A DNA stretch of 64,000 bases, taken from NCBI GenBank assembly GCA_003116875.1, contig BCKT01000013.1, positions 620,001 to 684,000 on the forward strand, read 5' to 3'. The stretch comes from Takashimella koratensis (Eukaryota > Basidiomycota > Tremellomycetes > Trichosporonales > Tetragoniomycetaceae). Shown piece after piece: positions 1-12,100 of the stretch. Positions within the stretch are counted from its first letter, which is position 1, and the number at the start of each line of letters is the position of its first letter. Made by a program: the position numbers and the translations under genes. The notes beneath the pieces were generated by a model. It did no database searches. It was not told where the DNA came from and worked only from the letters and a program-made list of their open reading frames with translations.

Positions 1-274
1 GGCAGAGAGGTAGAAGCTTGTCTTTAACTTGAGGAGGAGCGGTCAAGGCAAAGGACGAGGTTACTAACCGCTCTCAATCCCTTGCGCGCCCTCGACGATG
101 GCAGCTCGGAAACTCGCCAGCCTAATCGAATCAGTATCTCCTCTCCTTCCTTCTATCTCATACACCTCTCTCACCATTCCGAACAAGCACTCACGTGTTC
201 TCCGGGAGGTGTGCCGACGCTCCTCGGTGTCCCCAACACTCGACGTCTTTCACCTCTCGTCCAAGTTTAGCCAT
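1..274 (-). CDS. Glycerophosphodiester phosphodiesterase family protein, N-terminal part (runs off left edge)
   Basis: The gene starts at the ATG at 274 and continues past the window edge. Exon 1 (274-195) and exon 2 (121-69) join into a peptide containing WGHRGASAHLPENT followed by LASFRAAIVEGAQGIES. HRG followed by PENT is the signature start of the GDPD TIM-barrel; the His and Arg belong to the active site. Such enzymes hydrolyse glycerophosphodiesters to glycerol 3-phosphate and an alcohol. The start is only about ten residues before the catalytic motif, so no signal peptide or long N-terminal domain is present, which suggests a cytosolic enzyme. The second intron opens at 68 (donor GTTAGT) and its acceptor appears to lie outside the window. 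The catalytic Glu/Asp motifs cannot be checked here. Family assignment is secure; substrate is unknown. Confidence 0.85.
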
Positions 275-579
275 GGCAACGAAACTGACAGTGCGGTGGT
301 TTGTGTTGCTAGACGTGGGATGGGCAAAGTGATAGAGAGCAATGCCGAGCAGCGGCGAGAATCTGAATATGGTGTGCGGGTTCAGGTAGTGAGGTAGATG
401 AACCTGTGTTGACGATGAGAGAGGAGGTTGGGTTCGGTGGTAATTTTAGCAACATGGCAACAAACGTGCTAGGCGGACTACTAGGCCGAGGTCGGAACCG
501 GATCACCGAGGTAACTCCTTATCTAATCCCCGCAGACGTACGTCTACCTGTGCATCTGCATAAACTCAGCTACTTGGTC
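275..579. other. Intergenic: APC4 3' end to GDPD gene promoter
   Basis: About 300 bp between the end of the APC4 gene and the start of the GDPD gene, both on the minus strand. It should hold the APC4 3' untranslated region and the GDPD promoter. I see no TATA box, repeat or further gene. Confidence 0.6.
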
Positions 580-3500
580 CTACTCCATCTCAACGTCCTC
601 TTCACCTCCCTCGCCATCGCCCTCACCCTCACCCTCACCGTCCCCTTCCTCTTCCTCTTCCTCATCCTCGTCCTCGTCCATATCAAACACTTCCACCCCC
701 GTTCCGTCGCCCATGGAGACACACCCGACCCTGCGCCCTTTCCGTCCGTTCAACGCGATCAATACGGGGTCGTCTCTTCGACTTCCTCCGCTTCCCGGCT
801 CGAGTCGACGTGATCGGGTAATGGGCAGTGTGCTCGACTAGGTGAAGACATGTATCAGCTTTATACATCAATTTTTGAGATTTCACCTCACTGGCTGCGT
901 GCACGACGCCAAACTCTCTAGACTCCTTGGCTTGAGCAAATCGACCAACGCGTTATACTCCACAGTGACCAAACACCTAATTTCTCCTTCCATCCCATCA
1001 TCTCCACCCGACTGCTGTACCACCAAGGCCAGCTCGGTGTCGTCGAAGAATTGCAGGGCTTTACAGGTGATAGCGGGTTCGGCGTCGCTGAGAGCGAAGA
1101 CGGCGGCTGAGATCGATTCGGATTCCAGTGAGCGACGAGCGAGCAGGACACCTGGAGATCAGGGTCAGCGGATTCCTCGTAGTCCAAGTACTGTTTATCG
1201 CAGACCTTACCTGTCTCTTCGGATACAGAGGCGAGCCATGTATCCTGCAGGTCCACTCGTCAGTGATCAACCTCACAACGCATCTCAATCCCCTTTCCAC
1301 ACTTACCCCACCGACGACCCGTGTCGAGCCCTCTGCCGCGAGCTGGCTCCAAACCCCTTCAGCCGCATGCACCTCTTTCACCTCCTGATGCGTTCCCCCT
1401 CTCCCTCCCAGTGCGCCTTTCACGACCTCTGCGCACGCCTTTATCAACGAATTATTCCACAACTTTGGCTCTACACCTCTCTCCCTTCTATCCACTTCCC
1501 CATCCTCGTCTCCTTTCCTCTCCACCGTATCTGGTGAATCCGGCACTCCGTCATCATCCTCGTCTTCCGGGTTCGAGAAGACCCGGCTGGGGGTATCGGG
1601 TACTATTGAGACCATATTCGACGAAGTTGTGGATACGTCTTGTGGGTTTGGAGTAGGGTAGATAAACCCCTCTCCACCTCGGGGAACTGCGAGTCGTTCA
1701 AGCGAGTCGCGCAGGACCGTGTCGAGAGACTGAGACGGGCCCGAGGTGGAGCTCGAGGTGATATGGGAGTCAAGAACGGGTTCGGGGAGGTACTCGATCA
1801 CCGAGCCAAGGAGGGACGGGAAGTGGCGAAGGAAGGTTGAGTGAATGAACCCGTGTTGGAGAAACGCCCAGGCATGCTTTAGGTCATATGTCGCAAGGGT
1901 TACATGTTCCGAGTTGGTATCGGTAATCATTGCGCTCCGTGCGATTTCTGCGACACGTAGCGCGCGAGAGAGTAAAGTAGTAGTCAGCATTGCTGTTACG
2001 GTCGATGTCGCTCAACCTCTCCAACCAGGTTCCACGGCTGGATGCGACTCTGGACTAACCAAATTTGATCCATCGGAACCACTCGATCGCCGTCTCCATC
2101 TCCACCAACGCTTCTTCCCTCATCAGCTCGACGAGACTCAATAGCCCTTTCGCGAATCCCATTGCCGCGTCAACCTCCTTCTGCCCAAACGTCAACGGCA
2201 TCGGATTCAGATTCCTGGACACCAAGCGACAAAGTTAATTACTCTCTTTTCCGCGTAAGAGTAGACGTACCGCTTGGACCAATTATTGATCTCTTCCAGA
2301 ATAAGAATGATCCGCTCCAGGGCTGGGGCGATACTCTCCGCGATAACTTTGGAGATCATCTTGAACGCGCTGACCAAGGCCGTCTCCCATTTCGCGACCA
2401 CCTGGGGCGAAGTCAGCGATTGTTCATGAGATCACATTGGCGAGACTTGGTACTTACCCTATTTGACATGCGGTTGCCGAGCCATTCACTGACAGCTGGT
2501 CCACAACGGCCAGTCAAAAGCAGCTTGAACAAATCGGCATGTACGTCTGCTTTTGACACTACGAACAAGGTCATTTGATCAGTTCCAGCTCTTTCAGTGG
2601 TTTCCGCTACACCCTCCTCGAGAACTGCTCGAGGGCGTTCAACTTACTGCCCTGTTGCTCTCCACACGACTCGACCTCTTCTCTCCAGATCATCGTCTGC
2701 TTCTCCCCCTCTTTCACTGCGACCCCCGCGGCGTCCAAACCCTGTGCCACGATATCCAACAACTGCGCCAGCGAATCCGACAACCTCGCGAGGTGCAAAT
2801 AACTGTTATGAGGTCGTGTGTCCCCGGGTGGACCGTGGGCCCGGGTGGGGATGGTGGGAATTTGGAACGTCCCCGTGAGGAGATGGACAGGTCGGGTAAG
2901 GTGTATTTGGAGGAGATGGGGTTCGATAGATGGAGATGGGTCGGAAGGAAGTAGGACAGGGAAGGGGATCAGTAAAGGGTGAGGTTTAGGGTTTTCCAAT
3001 TTGGTTTTAGCCATCATGAAAGGGTTGATTCTGCATCTGTCAGCGAATGGTAGGAAGACAGGGTGAGGTAGATGGCGTGGACTTACATGGCGGGTTTGGG
3101 CGGGTCGACAGGTGTGACGCGGGGTAGAGAATCGATGACCATCAACGCGGACCCGGGCTACGGCCATCAGCATCTTCTCATCTTCCTCCCTTCCACATCA
3201 TTCGTTCATCTCTCACTTTCTCTCATAGCTCAGAACTCACCCTCATCGCCTCCCATGTTGCGCCCGTATCCACCCACCCCATCCTCCACGACTGACTCGC
3301 CAACATTTTCCGTTCCGCATCGGTCAACGTGTCATAATCAATCTCGACAGGGGCGGAGCGAACAATTTCCCCTGTATGGACGGACCGCTGTTCGATTCTG
3401 AACCAATTAGATGGTCCCAAAGAGCCCGGATTCGTGTCGACTAATGGGGGCCAGGGGTCGCATATCAATAGCGAGAGAATCAAGCCTGGTCCATATCAGC

Positions 3501-3844
3501 TACTCGGTTCTCATTTGCTTCACTGTCGATTTTGAACCCAACTCACCGTCCATGCTCCAAGCTAAACTAGCGACCTTCCCAGAGCCTAGGTAGACTTCCC
3601 AGACTTTTGAACCGGACATTCTCCAGAGCGCGACTGTGCTCCATCCCTCTTCCTTCTCCTTGCCTCGGGACCTGGGCTCGGCATCGGCAGCGCCCGAGGG
3701 ACCGGCCGACTCGGCGGCATCAGCGGTTGCCAGGAGCGCGATCAGGTCCATGGATGGGTTACATGCGTCGGGGTGGAGGTGGAATGGGTGCGGGAGGGAG
3801 ACGGAGAAGAGGGAAGTGAAGGAGGTAGAGGAGGGAAGGGGCAT
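580..3844 (-). CDS. APC4: Anaphase-promoting complex subunit 4 (Apc4/Cut20-like)
   Basis: Scaffold subunit of the APC/C ubiquitin ligase that drives anaphase and mitotic exit. It starts at the ATG at 3844; exon 1 ends at 3547 with a GTGAGT donor. The N-terminus reads ACNPSMDLIALLA, then VALWRMSGSKVWEV and GKVASLAWSMDG, the classic opening of the Apc4 WD40 domain. Downstream exons (about 3483-3223, then 3020-2610) carry HLARLSDSLAQLLDIVAQGL, which fits the helical long domain. Near the end, about 1060-900, lies ALQFFDDTELALVVQ, a conserved Apc4 C-terminal piece. The protein closes with a very acidic Asp/Glu tail ending at a TAG at 580. Exon borders between about 2600 and 1100 were not all fixed. 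It shares a 364-bp promoter region with the divergent chaperone gene. Confidence 0.85.
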
Positions 3845-4208
3845 GGTGGATATGGGTCAAGGGGTAAGAGGGGGAATGGAGGTGTTGGCGTGGACCGAGC
3901 TCGTTGCGCCGCGTCCGAACGAGAAAGAGGCTGATCCTTGGGCTCTATAAAGGATCAGCTAGAAGCCTGTGAGCTGCTGAGGGCAACGAGGGCGAGACGA
4001 GACTCATGAATGAGTGAGGTGGTAAAGTGTTCATGACCACTGCTCTGTCTGTTGTCGCGATTCGCGTCAATCCTCTGGCTGTTTCGGTTCAAAAAAGATC
4101 ACGTGACATTCATTGCTGTTTTGAAACACCGGTCTGTCTGAATGAATGAGTGAGTACCTTGCTTCTCGTCTTTCCTCCTCTCCTCCGTCACTGACCCAAC
4201 CACCCACC
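3845..4208. promoter_or_regulatory. Divergent promoter between APC4 and PSMG3-like gene
   Basis: This 364-bp spacer separates two head-to-head genes. It contains the palindrome TCACGTGA (core CACGTG 4100-4105), the kind of site bound by Cbf1-type bHLH factors, about 105 bp before the plus-strand start and 256 bp before the minus-strand start. A TATAAA-like string lies near 3946 on the plus strand. Binding is inferred only from the motif. Confidence 0.5.
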
Positions 4209-4872
4209 ATGTCCTCTTTACTTGAAGAATCCCACATCGTCGACCCTACCGCTTCGAGCTCATCTGGCGCGGTATCCGGACCTGCTCCACCTCCTGTCCC
4301 CACGTTCACCCTGCGTCAAGTCATCGGAGGGCGAGAGACGGAGATGCTTGTCCAAACGTATGACGATCGAATCGTCTTGATCATCACTCAGAACGGCAAG
4401 ATCGGGTGCATGGTGAGTCTAACCTCTCCCTCAACCCTTCTCACCTCCCTCTACTCCTCACCAGCCTCTCTTCACTCTTCCAGATTTTCACTTGGTCCAG
4501 GATCTCTGGGGTAGGCGCTAACTTATCCAGACTCAAGCTTCATTACCATCCATTACCCCACTCACTGCTCCTTCTTCCACATCCCCAACTCCCTTCCCTC
4601 CCCCTCCGGCATCGATATCGCTCACCCCGCTACTCGGGTCTCCGCCGGCTCCGACCCTGCACGCGCTATACGTCTCGCAGTTGGCCACGATGGTGTGGTG
4701 GGCTTTGGAGCTGGGAGGAGGGAAGAGGAGGCCGGTGGTTGTTGGGCTGGCGTTGGTGGGGATGTCCAAGGAGGGAGGAGATGGAGGAGATGAGGTAGAT
4801 GGGAGTGGGAGTGGAGAGAGAGAGAGGTTTTTGGAGGTCATGAAGATGGTCGCAGCCTGGCCAGGGCCGTAG
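4209..4872 (+). CDS. Proteasome assembly chaperone 3-like protein (PSMG3/PAC3 family)
   Basis: Small chaperone expected to help assemble the proteasome alpha ring together with PAC4. Exon 1 is 4209-4412 and exon 2 is 4531-4872 (phase 0), giving 181 residues. Exon 1 carries RIVLIITQNGKIGCM, matching the PAC3 strand that in human reads like LVLVTQFGKMG. Exon 2 carries LLGSPPAPTLHALYVSQLAT, matching the family segment before the C-terminal helix, then a helix containing MVWWALE. An ATG at 4146 is in frame upstream, but 4209 has the better context (CACC before ATG) and keeps the usual size. The Pro/Ser-rich stretch and Gly/Asp-rich loop (about residues 140-165) are longer than in animal homologues. 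The nearest AG to the branch site may also be used (about 4484), so the acceptor at 4530 is a choice. Confidence 0.8.
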
Positions 4873-5385
4873 GACCCCCAACCCCTTACGAAGAAGTTGT
4901 GCGAGGGTATCGAGACAGGTCGTCGAGAGAAGTCAAGAAGATTGTGAAATACGCAGATAGATGAACAATGTATTCAACACCATAAATTATGCGATTCATT
5001 CCTCGTAGCCATGCAAGATAACCGAGCTCCTCATTTGAGAACGGAAAAGAAAGGGAAGGGGTGATACAATTAGGTGAGAGATAGAGGGTCTGTGGAAGGA
5101 AGCGAGGTGGGATGGCGCGCGGGAGGTAGGGGCAGTTTACGGCAACTGTTCGTAGTACAGAAGCGAAGAACGAAGCGGCGGGATTGGAGGAAGAGCGAGG
5201 AAAGAAGGCGGGATGAGATAGGAGAGAGAAGAAGGCAGAAGAGGGTTGGATCTATGCTGCACAGAATCATACAGTGTCAATGTACACTCGCGAAGTATTC
5301 GCAAGACTTGAACCAAATCAAAAGTCCAAATCACGGTCCGGTCAAATTACTCTTAGTCGAGTTGGTAAAAGCCGCCAATGATTTC
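4873..5385. other. Intergenic, convergent 3' ends
   Basis: Spacer between the 3' ends of the chaperone gene (+) and the polysaccharide synthase gene (-). It holds AT-richer stretches around 4940-5000 that fit polyadenylation regions. No gene is visible. Confidence 0.6.
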
Positions 5386-7545
5386 CTATGGCCGTCGATG
5401 CGACGCCATCTCAAGGTCAAAGTGGGATCCGTTGTCGTAGGTATTCAGCTGAGAAGCATTTGGCGGCCCTTGGCCTGCGGCTGCTGCTTTCTCCTGTGCC
5501 GCAAGGGCCGTCGCTGCTGTCGCCGCTGGGAAGGAATCAGTACGTCACTTCATCGACACGTCCTCTGTTGCTTCCTCCCATTTCACCAAACCCAGATTCA
5601 ATCAAATACTCACGGTCTCCGATACCCGCACGCGTGCCCCAGCCCGTCTCGTGCAGCGTGAACAGCGCGTAGAGCTTCATGACGGCACTGTCGAGTCAAG
5701 CAAGGCAGTGTCAGCGAATTCAGGTAAATGAGGGCCAAGAGCAGCACGACGGCGCTTACAAGTAGTAGCCAAAGAGGATCCACACGGGTACGTAGATGAT
5801 ATCTTGTGGTCGGTTCCACAAGTGTGGGAGGAGCTTGAAAGTACGCGTGCACATGAGCCAGACGAGGTACTTTGAGGAAGGTGTCAGCGATCAACCGAGA
5901 AGCAGATCAGAAACCTTCTACAACAGTCGCGGGGTGGCCACTCACCGAGCAGACAATGTTCCACGCCGGCAGGTGATACCCTCCCTGCGAGACGTCTTTC
6001 GTACTCTTCACAATAAGGAAAATAACCAACGCGGGCCCGACGAGGAGTGTGAGCGGGTTGATAAACTTGTCCAACATCGTGTAGGCGACATAAGGATGTT
6101 TCGTCCAGATATGCCTTTCGGTAAAGATTGATCGAAAATCTGAACGCCAAGTATTTCTTGTCCATCTCAAGACCTGTTTGAGGAACCGCCAATTGGGTTT
6201 CATAGTCGAGAGGAGTTCGGCTTCTTTGCAGACTTGAACATAAGTGTTCCAACCGTGTGAGACCATCCATCGAGTGAGGAATTTATCGTCGCCCGAGTTT
6301 AGATGGTATTTCCCTAACCAGAGGTCGTTTGTGAAACCGTGCAAAAAATCGGGATCTTTAAGGATGACTGTTCGGTAGGCTGCTGTTCGACCTGACAAGC
6401 AAGGGATACCACCGTCGATATGTGTCGAGCTGGCGATCTCGATATTGCGGATTGTCAAACGGAAGGCAGCGAGAACTTCCCAGACCGTCATCTTCGGTCC
6501 ACACGGTTTCACTCGTTGACTCGTGCCCACTCCTCCGATCTGTTGGTCCTCGAAACACGCGAGGACGTAGGGTAACAGTGTCGCCGGCCAAATCGCGTCG
6601 TCGTCCGCAAATACGATAATATCCGTCTCGGTGTTCCGGATCCCGTGCGCCATTTGGAGTCGCTTGTTCGCAAAGGGGACGGTGAGGACACGGATCCGAG
6701 AAGGGTCGACAGAGTTGGCAAGATCTTGGAGTGGTCCTCGCATCCGCTCTTCAGTGACGATGATGATTTCTTTAGGGTTGCCCTGGAGCCACGAGAACGC
6801 GGCCTCTGTGAGCGGTTAGCGAGGTGTATCGGCTGCGAGCTGGATCTGGAGCTAGCTTGCGTGTGCAGAAGAAAGAAAGCTAGCTGGGATAGGACCCAAA
6901 CGCACCTCGGAATTCTTCGCCTGCATCGATGGTAGGCACAATGATCGTCACGTCCTCATCTGCCCGATCTGCGCTTGTCAGCTCCGTCCGTGCGGCTTGA
7001 CACCCGTCTCCCTCATCGCAGCCTCCCTTTCATCTCTGCTCGCGTCTCGACTCACATGTAGGGTTCTCAGGTAAAGGGATGGGCCGGTACACTGCGCTCG
7101 CTATTAATCGGATCGCATACCAAAGGTAGCGGTAGAACCTAAGGGAGTGGTAAGCGCCTGGATTGCAGGTGGTCACGAGGGTAACGGTGGCGGCGGAAGC
7201 AAGGGAGGTAACGGATGATGGTGGTTAATCACGGTGATGGTGTGCTGCGGTGGAAGACGGGATGGAAACGGTGACTCACCCGATCACGCCGAACGGGACG
7301 ACTATGTGATTCGGTCAATCAAGGCAAAGTCATAGGTCAGCTTGGACGGCGGGGTGACGATGACAGCGAGTACAAAGATCGGTTGCGGTGGGATCATACT
7401 TACAGACTGGGAACTTGTCCGCGGTGAGGTCTGGATCAGAGTCAGCTCCGTACGTAGTTGAACAACTTCCAGTCCCCATACCCAAGGCACAATCATGAGG
7501 TCTGGACCCAGGTAGAAGGCAGCCAAGCGATTACTCACAAAGCAT
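5386..7545 (-). CDS. CPS1: Family 2 glycosyltransferase, Cps1/hyaluronan-synthase-like polysaccharide synthase
   Basis: Integral membrane processive glycosyltransferase that should build a cell-surface polysaccharide from a UDP-sugar. It begins MLYLTADKFPVFVPFGVIG and is assembled from three tiny exons (7, 27 and 22 nt) before a larger one encoding the first membrane segment (GFYRYLWYAIRLIASAVYRP). Then come TIIVPTIDAGEE (nucleotide-sugar binding strand), FADDDAIWP (DXD), GDDKFLTRW (the catalytic-base GDD motif) and QVLRWTRNTWRSDF (QxxRW). The last exons give NPLTLLVGPALVIFLIVK and YVPVWILFGYY membrane segments, then MKLYALFTLHETGWGTRAG, typical of the fungal Cps1 group. The C-terminus is Ala/Gln-rich and ends at 5386. 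The sugar made (hyaluronan in Cryptococcus CPS1) cannot be read from sequence. Confidence 0.9.
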
Positions 7546-8041
7546 GGTGGTAGCTCGTTTCCGCCAAGTCGATCCCGGTCGTCGATCTACCGTCGCCTAC
7601 AAAGTCGCGACGATGACAGTTACTCTCTATCCTTCAGATCGAGTATGTATGCACAAAGGTGAGGTAGGGCAAGGCGGTGGTGGTGGTGGTGGTGGTGGTG
7701 GTGGTGGTGGTAGTTTGAGAACTCTCGTTTGGTCGACGAGGGAAGGTTGAGACGCCGGGATGGGGGTTGAGGGGATGAGAAACGCGTCCAGCCTCCACCT
7801 CGCGGCTGGTCTTGGACGAGATGAACACGAAGGGTGAGACCTGTGACCCCGGTAGACGTGTTGCGGTTGCTGTCGTGGTGGTTGTAGTTGTGGTCGTAGT
7901 TGAGATCGAGGTGAAACAGAGCGCACCAGTTTTGGGGTTGTTGCGATGTTGATGAGGGGCCGAGGGAGTAGAGTAGAGTAGAGTAGCAGCGCAAACAGAG
8001 TACGTACCAAGCCTGGTCGTATGCAAACTCTACTAGGTCGT
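7546..8041 (-). promoter_or_regulatory. Putative 5' leader of the polysaccharide synthase gene, ATG-free
   Basis: On the minus strand no ATG occurs between 8041 and the start codon at 7545. This suggests a scanned 5' leader of up to about 500 nt. It contains the (GGT)12 microsatellite, read as ACC repeats on the transcribed sense strand. Confidence 0.4.
7676..7711. repeat. (GGT)12 trinucleotide microsatellite
   Basis: Twelve perfect GGT units. They lie upstream of the minus-strand synthase gene, probably inside its leader, and outside any coding exon I can support. Confidence 0.95.
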
Positions 8042-9113
8042 CATTGACTTTTTGGTATTCATTCCGTCTGGACCCCCGACGCAATTCACAGTGCACAGAG
8101 CAGTCTCGTGTCATCCCAGGGTCACTCACCCATCACCCCTCAGGGAAATTGCGATTGATCTTCACACTTGTTCCCTCTTCCCTCTGCCCTCTTGCCTGCC
8201 TTGCCGCAAATACCCCCGATGCCCACCCCCCATTTCCCTAGCCTCGGGACGTGCACTCACGCCAGGACACGCAGCACCGCCCTCGACTTGTCCCTCTCCC
8301 TCGCTTCTTCATGTTCTTACGCCAACTGCAATCTTACGTTGGAACGAACGGAGGTTTACAGCGGAGGTCGGCGGGGCGTAGCTGCGGCAACAGAGGACCA
8401 GAGGACCAGAGGACCAGAGGGCCAGCGATCGCTTGCATGTCTGGAAGTTTTTGGTGTTGGCTCGATTCCCGCTTAGACAGCGTAGACAGGCTTCAATTCA
8501 GTTGGCGAGAAACAAGAACAAAACCTTGTTTCCAAGTTACGAGTGCAGTAATGGTCTAGATCCCGTCCACACCCACCCCACCAGGGAAGAGGGGGGTGCC
8601 CACAAACAACCGATTGTTTATCTCCACCGTCCACCGCTGTAGATGTGACCGATGCTTACGGTGACCTGCTTCTTAGCATCGTCTTTTTTTATTTCTTTCC
8701 GCCTGGTTGCCGTGTCGACGCTCGCGGGACTCTGGTCTCTACGTGGTCGAATTCACTGCTCGACCAGTACAGGCCCGACCGATAACTGCGCACTCATCGC
8801 GATTCCTCCCTCCTCTGCTCTACTTGCATTGCGGGACTGCGTAACCGTGCGTGCGGGTTTCTTGGCCTTCTAAATATCGCGTCTAGGTAGATGCTGTAGA
8901 CCGTTACACCGGTCCGCAAGGAAACGCTTGTACCATCAGACTGATATGAAACGCGAGACTTGTCCAATACTGGCGTTGACATGCATGTACATATACAAGC
9001 TGATAATCATGCTGTGATCTACACGAGGAGCCGTTCCTCCCTACCGCTCCCTTCCACCCCACCCAACCCAATCCTCGCATCTGATACCCCAACCCTCGCC
9101 CACTCACCCACAC
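8042..9113. other. Intergenic between CPS1-like 5' side and NOC3 3' end
   Basis: About 1 kb with no supported gene. Open frames here are short and start without ATG. It includes four copies of an 8-bp unit GAGGACCA at 8393-8424 (last copy imperfect). Confidence 0.6.
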
Positions 9114-12100
9114 CTACAAGTTGAACTCTCCATCTCTGATCTTCTTAGCCTCCTGCCTGACCTTCTTATCCACATGATTACTAGCCAACCAATGCACTTC
9201 GTACAAACTTGTAGCGAACGCATTTGCCAATTGCGGATCATCGTGTTCCGGTTTATAGACGCCATCGTACGTCCTCTCATCACTATCGATCATCGCCGCT
9301 AGTTTCCTCTCTTTCGCCATGAGCCTGCGGACGAATACAAGGGATCGCAGGCTCGTAGCGTTTGGCACAAGAGTGGCGGACTCTGCGAGGCGTTTCGCGA
9401 ATGCGGCGGTTCGCCAAGGTGGAGAAGCAGTGGACGACGAGACGAAACGAGGGAAGAAGATGGCTTCGAGGGTGTTGAAGAGCATATCCGCCGTGGTAAG
9501 TGTATGATGAGGTGCTCTGTCGCCACGTTTCCCGATAAACCGAGCGGGCGCGACGGACGCTGTCGAAGTCACCTGCGGCGGGTCCTCGATCGTCGTGTCG
9601 ATCGACAAAGGTCGAAGAAGAGCGAACAACGCGTTGATAAAATCAGATAAATCGATATTCAACGCTTCACCTTGACCCGATAACAGGTCAAAGGCAGTGA
9701 CGATCCCCAACAGTCGAAGGCGAGTACGTTGGGCCAAGTCGAACGCGGTTTCTTCCCCGCCCTTGTCTCCTTCGTAGCTGTCGTCGTCGGCGATGAAACG
9801 GCGCAGAACGAGGAGGAGGTCACGGAAGAAGTCGATGTTGATTAGGTGCGCAAAGTGAGCAATACCCTCGAGAGCAGCGGGGAGGAGAGGAGAGCGGCCT
9901 TCGTGCTTGATGATGGTAAAGTACAGGACAAACAGGTTTTTAAGCGTCTCGGTTTGCTACAGGATGAAACAAGGATGGACCATCGTCAGCGTGCACTCTG
10001 TCAAGGACCGAATACAATACCAAAAGGAGACGGAGTGAGAGGAGTGGAGTTGAGAAAAGTATCTAGAGCACGCTCATCATCACGTCGACTCACAGTATTC
10101 GCTCGTTCCTCCTGATCAACCTCTGCTTCAGCCTCGGCCATTTCCGCTCTAATCTCCTTCATCTCCTTCTCCCTCTTCCTCTGATTCTTTGTCCTCCAAA
10201 CCCTCCGTATCTCACTCTTCGCCTTTGGCAATTCCTTCTCTTTCTCCCCCTTCCTCCCCTTCCAACCCATCTTCCCTTTCCCTTTCCCCTTCTCTTTATC
10301 CCTCAACATCGACGAACTCAGTTCCGTCCGTAACCGGAGATGGAGCAGACAAGAGAGGACGTTGGCGTTGACTTGGAATTTCCGCTCTTTGATCATTCGA
10401 GCAACGAGACGGACAAGGGATTGAGAGTACGCCCCTGTCAAGTCGGACCGGAAAACATCGATCAAGGCGGAAAGGATGGTATCGGATTCCGGGTCCCAAG
10501 TTTTACGACCAAGCCGACCGACGAGGACGCCCATGATGTTTTCGGAAAAGTTGAAGTGAGGGACAGAGACAAGAAGGTCGCTCATGCACTTGATCCCAAT
10601 CCCCGCGAGCGGTGTTTTGTCTGGCGGTCATTATTAACCATACTCTACCCACCCATCGACTATCCTAGTTGCCAGTGCTCGACTCACTCTTGATTTCCGC
10701 CTCGAGCGCCTTCAAATACCCCTTATAGCTCCTAACCAACATCTTCTCTCCCTCTCTCTGCCTCCTGACTTCGTCTCTGACCTTTTCGGCCTCTTCGTGC
10801 TCTGTCAACTCCCTGATCCTGTAACCCGGGATGAGATCTTTGTAGACTGCGAGTTGAGAGAGGAGGGCGAGACCGCGGATCGAGGCGGGGACAGGGAGAG
10901 GCGGGGCGTCGTCGTGAGGTGATGGGACGGTCGAGAGGGTGAATGTTGACAGTCGGGTGAGAACGGGCGCCTGAGTTGAAAAAACTTGTCAGTGCAATGT
11001 TCATCACGCCAATTCAAATGTCCAGATACCCAAACATCCAACCACACCAACTTTGGGTGACACCTGGCTAGGCAACACACGCCCAGGGTTTCACTCACAA
11101 TATCAACCAGCTCTCCACCTGCGAGGATCTCCGCACCAATCGCAGCCACCTGTTCTTTAGCCGCGTCGAGCCTCTGGCTATTCTTCCATCCTGAAGCAGA
11201 CACAATCTCCGCGATACCCATTCTCCCAAACCGACCTTTCTGACCTGCCATCCTCTCCACGTCTGCTCCATCGTCACTTCCTTCATCTTCATCTTCCTCC
11301 TCCTCCTCTTCCTCTTTCTCCACTCGTTTAGCGGGCGCTGGTTTCTTCGGCGGAGGGACGGAGATTGTCGTCGTTCCTGCTACGAGGCGGACTTCGCCTG
11401 TCGGCATCTTGATAGGCAACCTCCCAACTTTGACAGTCTCAGGTTCCGCATTTACAGGTGCCGGCTTCCATCGATTTCGACCCGAAACTTCGTACTCGGC
11501 TTCGTCCTCGACCTTGCGCCGTTTCCGTTCAACCACCGGAGCGTGGTCATCTTCCAAGTCGGAGAGGTTATCGAACTCGTCGTTTAGTCGATTCTCATCA
11601 AACTCCGAGTCATCTTCCTCGTCTTCATCGTCGTCGTCGTCATCGTCCGGGTCGCTGTCGAAAACATCATCCTCGTCGTTGCTCCCAACCTCACCGCCAT
11701 CCTCGCTACCCAGTTCTGAATCGAAATCAACATCCGAGTCGAAATCGTAATCAAGTGCGTCAGAGCCAGAGTCGGGGGAAGGTGATCGCGCCTTCTTCTT
11801 AGGCTTGGGTAGGGGCTCTTTGGATTTTTGAAGATTGTGTAGCCGTTTCGTCTCTTTGACGGATCTGTACCTTTGTTAGTCTTGCCACTTCCTCTAAGCC
11901 ACGCTGCACACCTCACACCCCGCTGTCGCACAGCTCCATGGCTCTATAACACCTAAAACCTGTCTTCATCTTGGCAGCCTCTGCCCATTACCCTCTCCAT
12001 TTTTCAACTCACCTGCTGAGCGCATTCTGATCGACTCCCGCCAAGAACCCACTAGCCTTCACATCTTCCAACCCAATATCACTATCCACTCCTAGTCCCT

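Noticed and set aside
7620..8129. His-, Pro- or Thr-repeat frames on the minus strand
   Set aside because: They are translations of the GGT microsatellite in three frames, without ATG starts or family signal.
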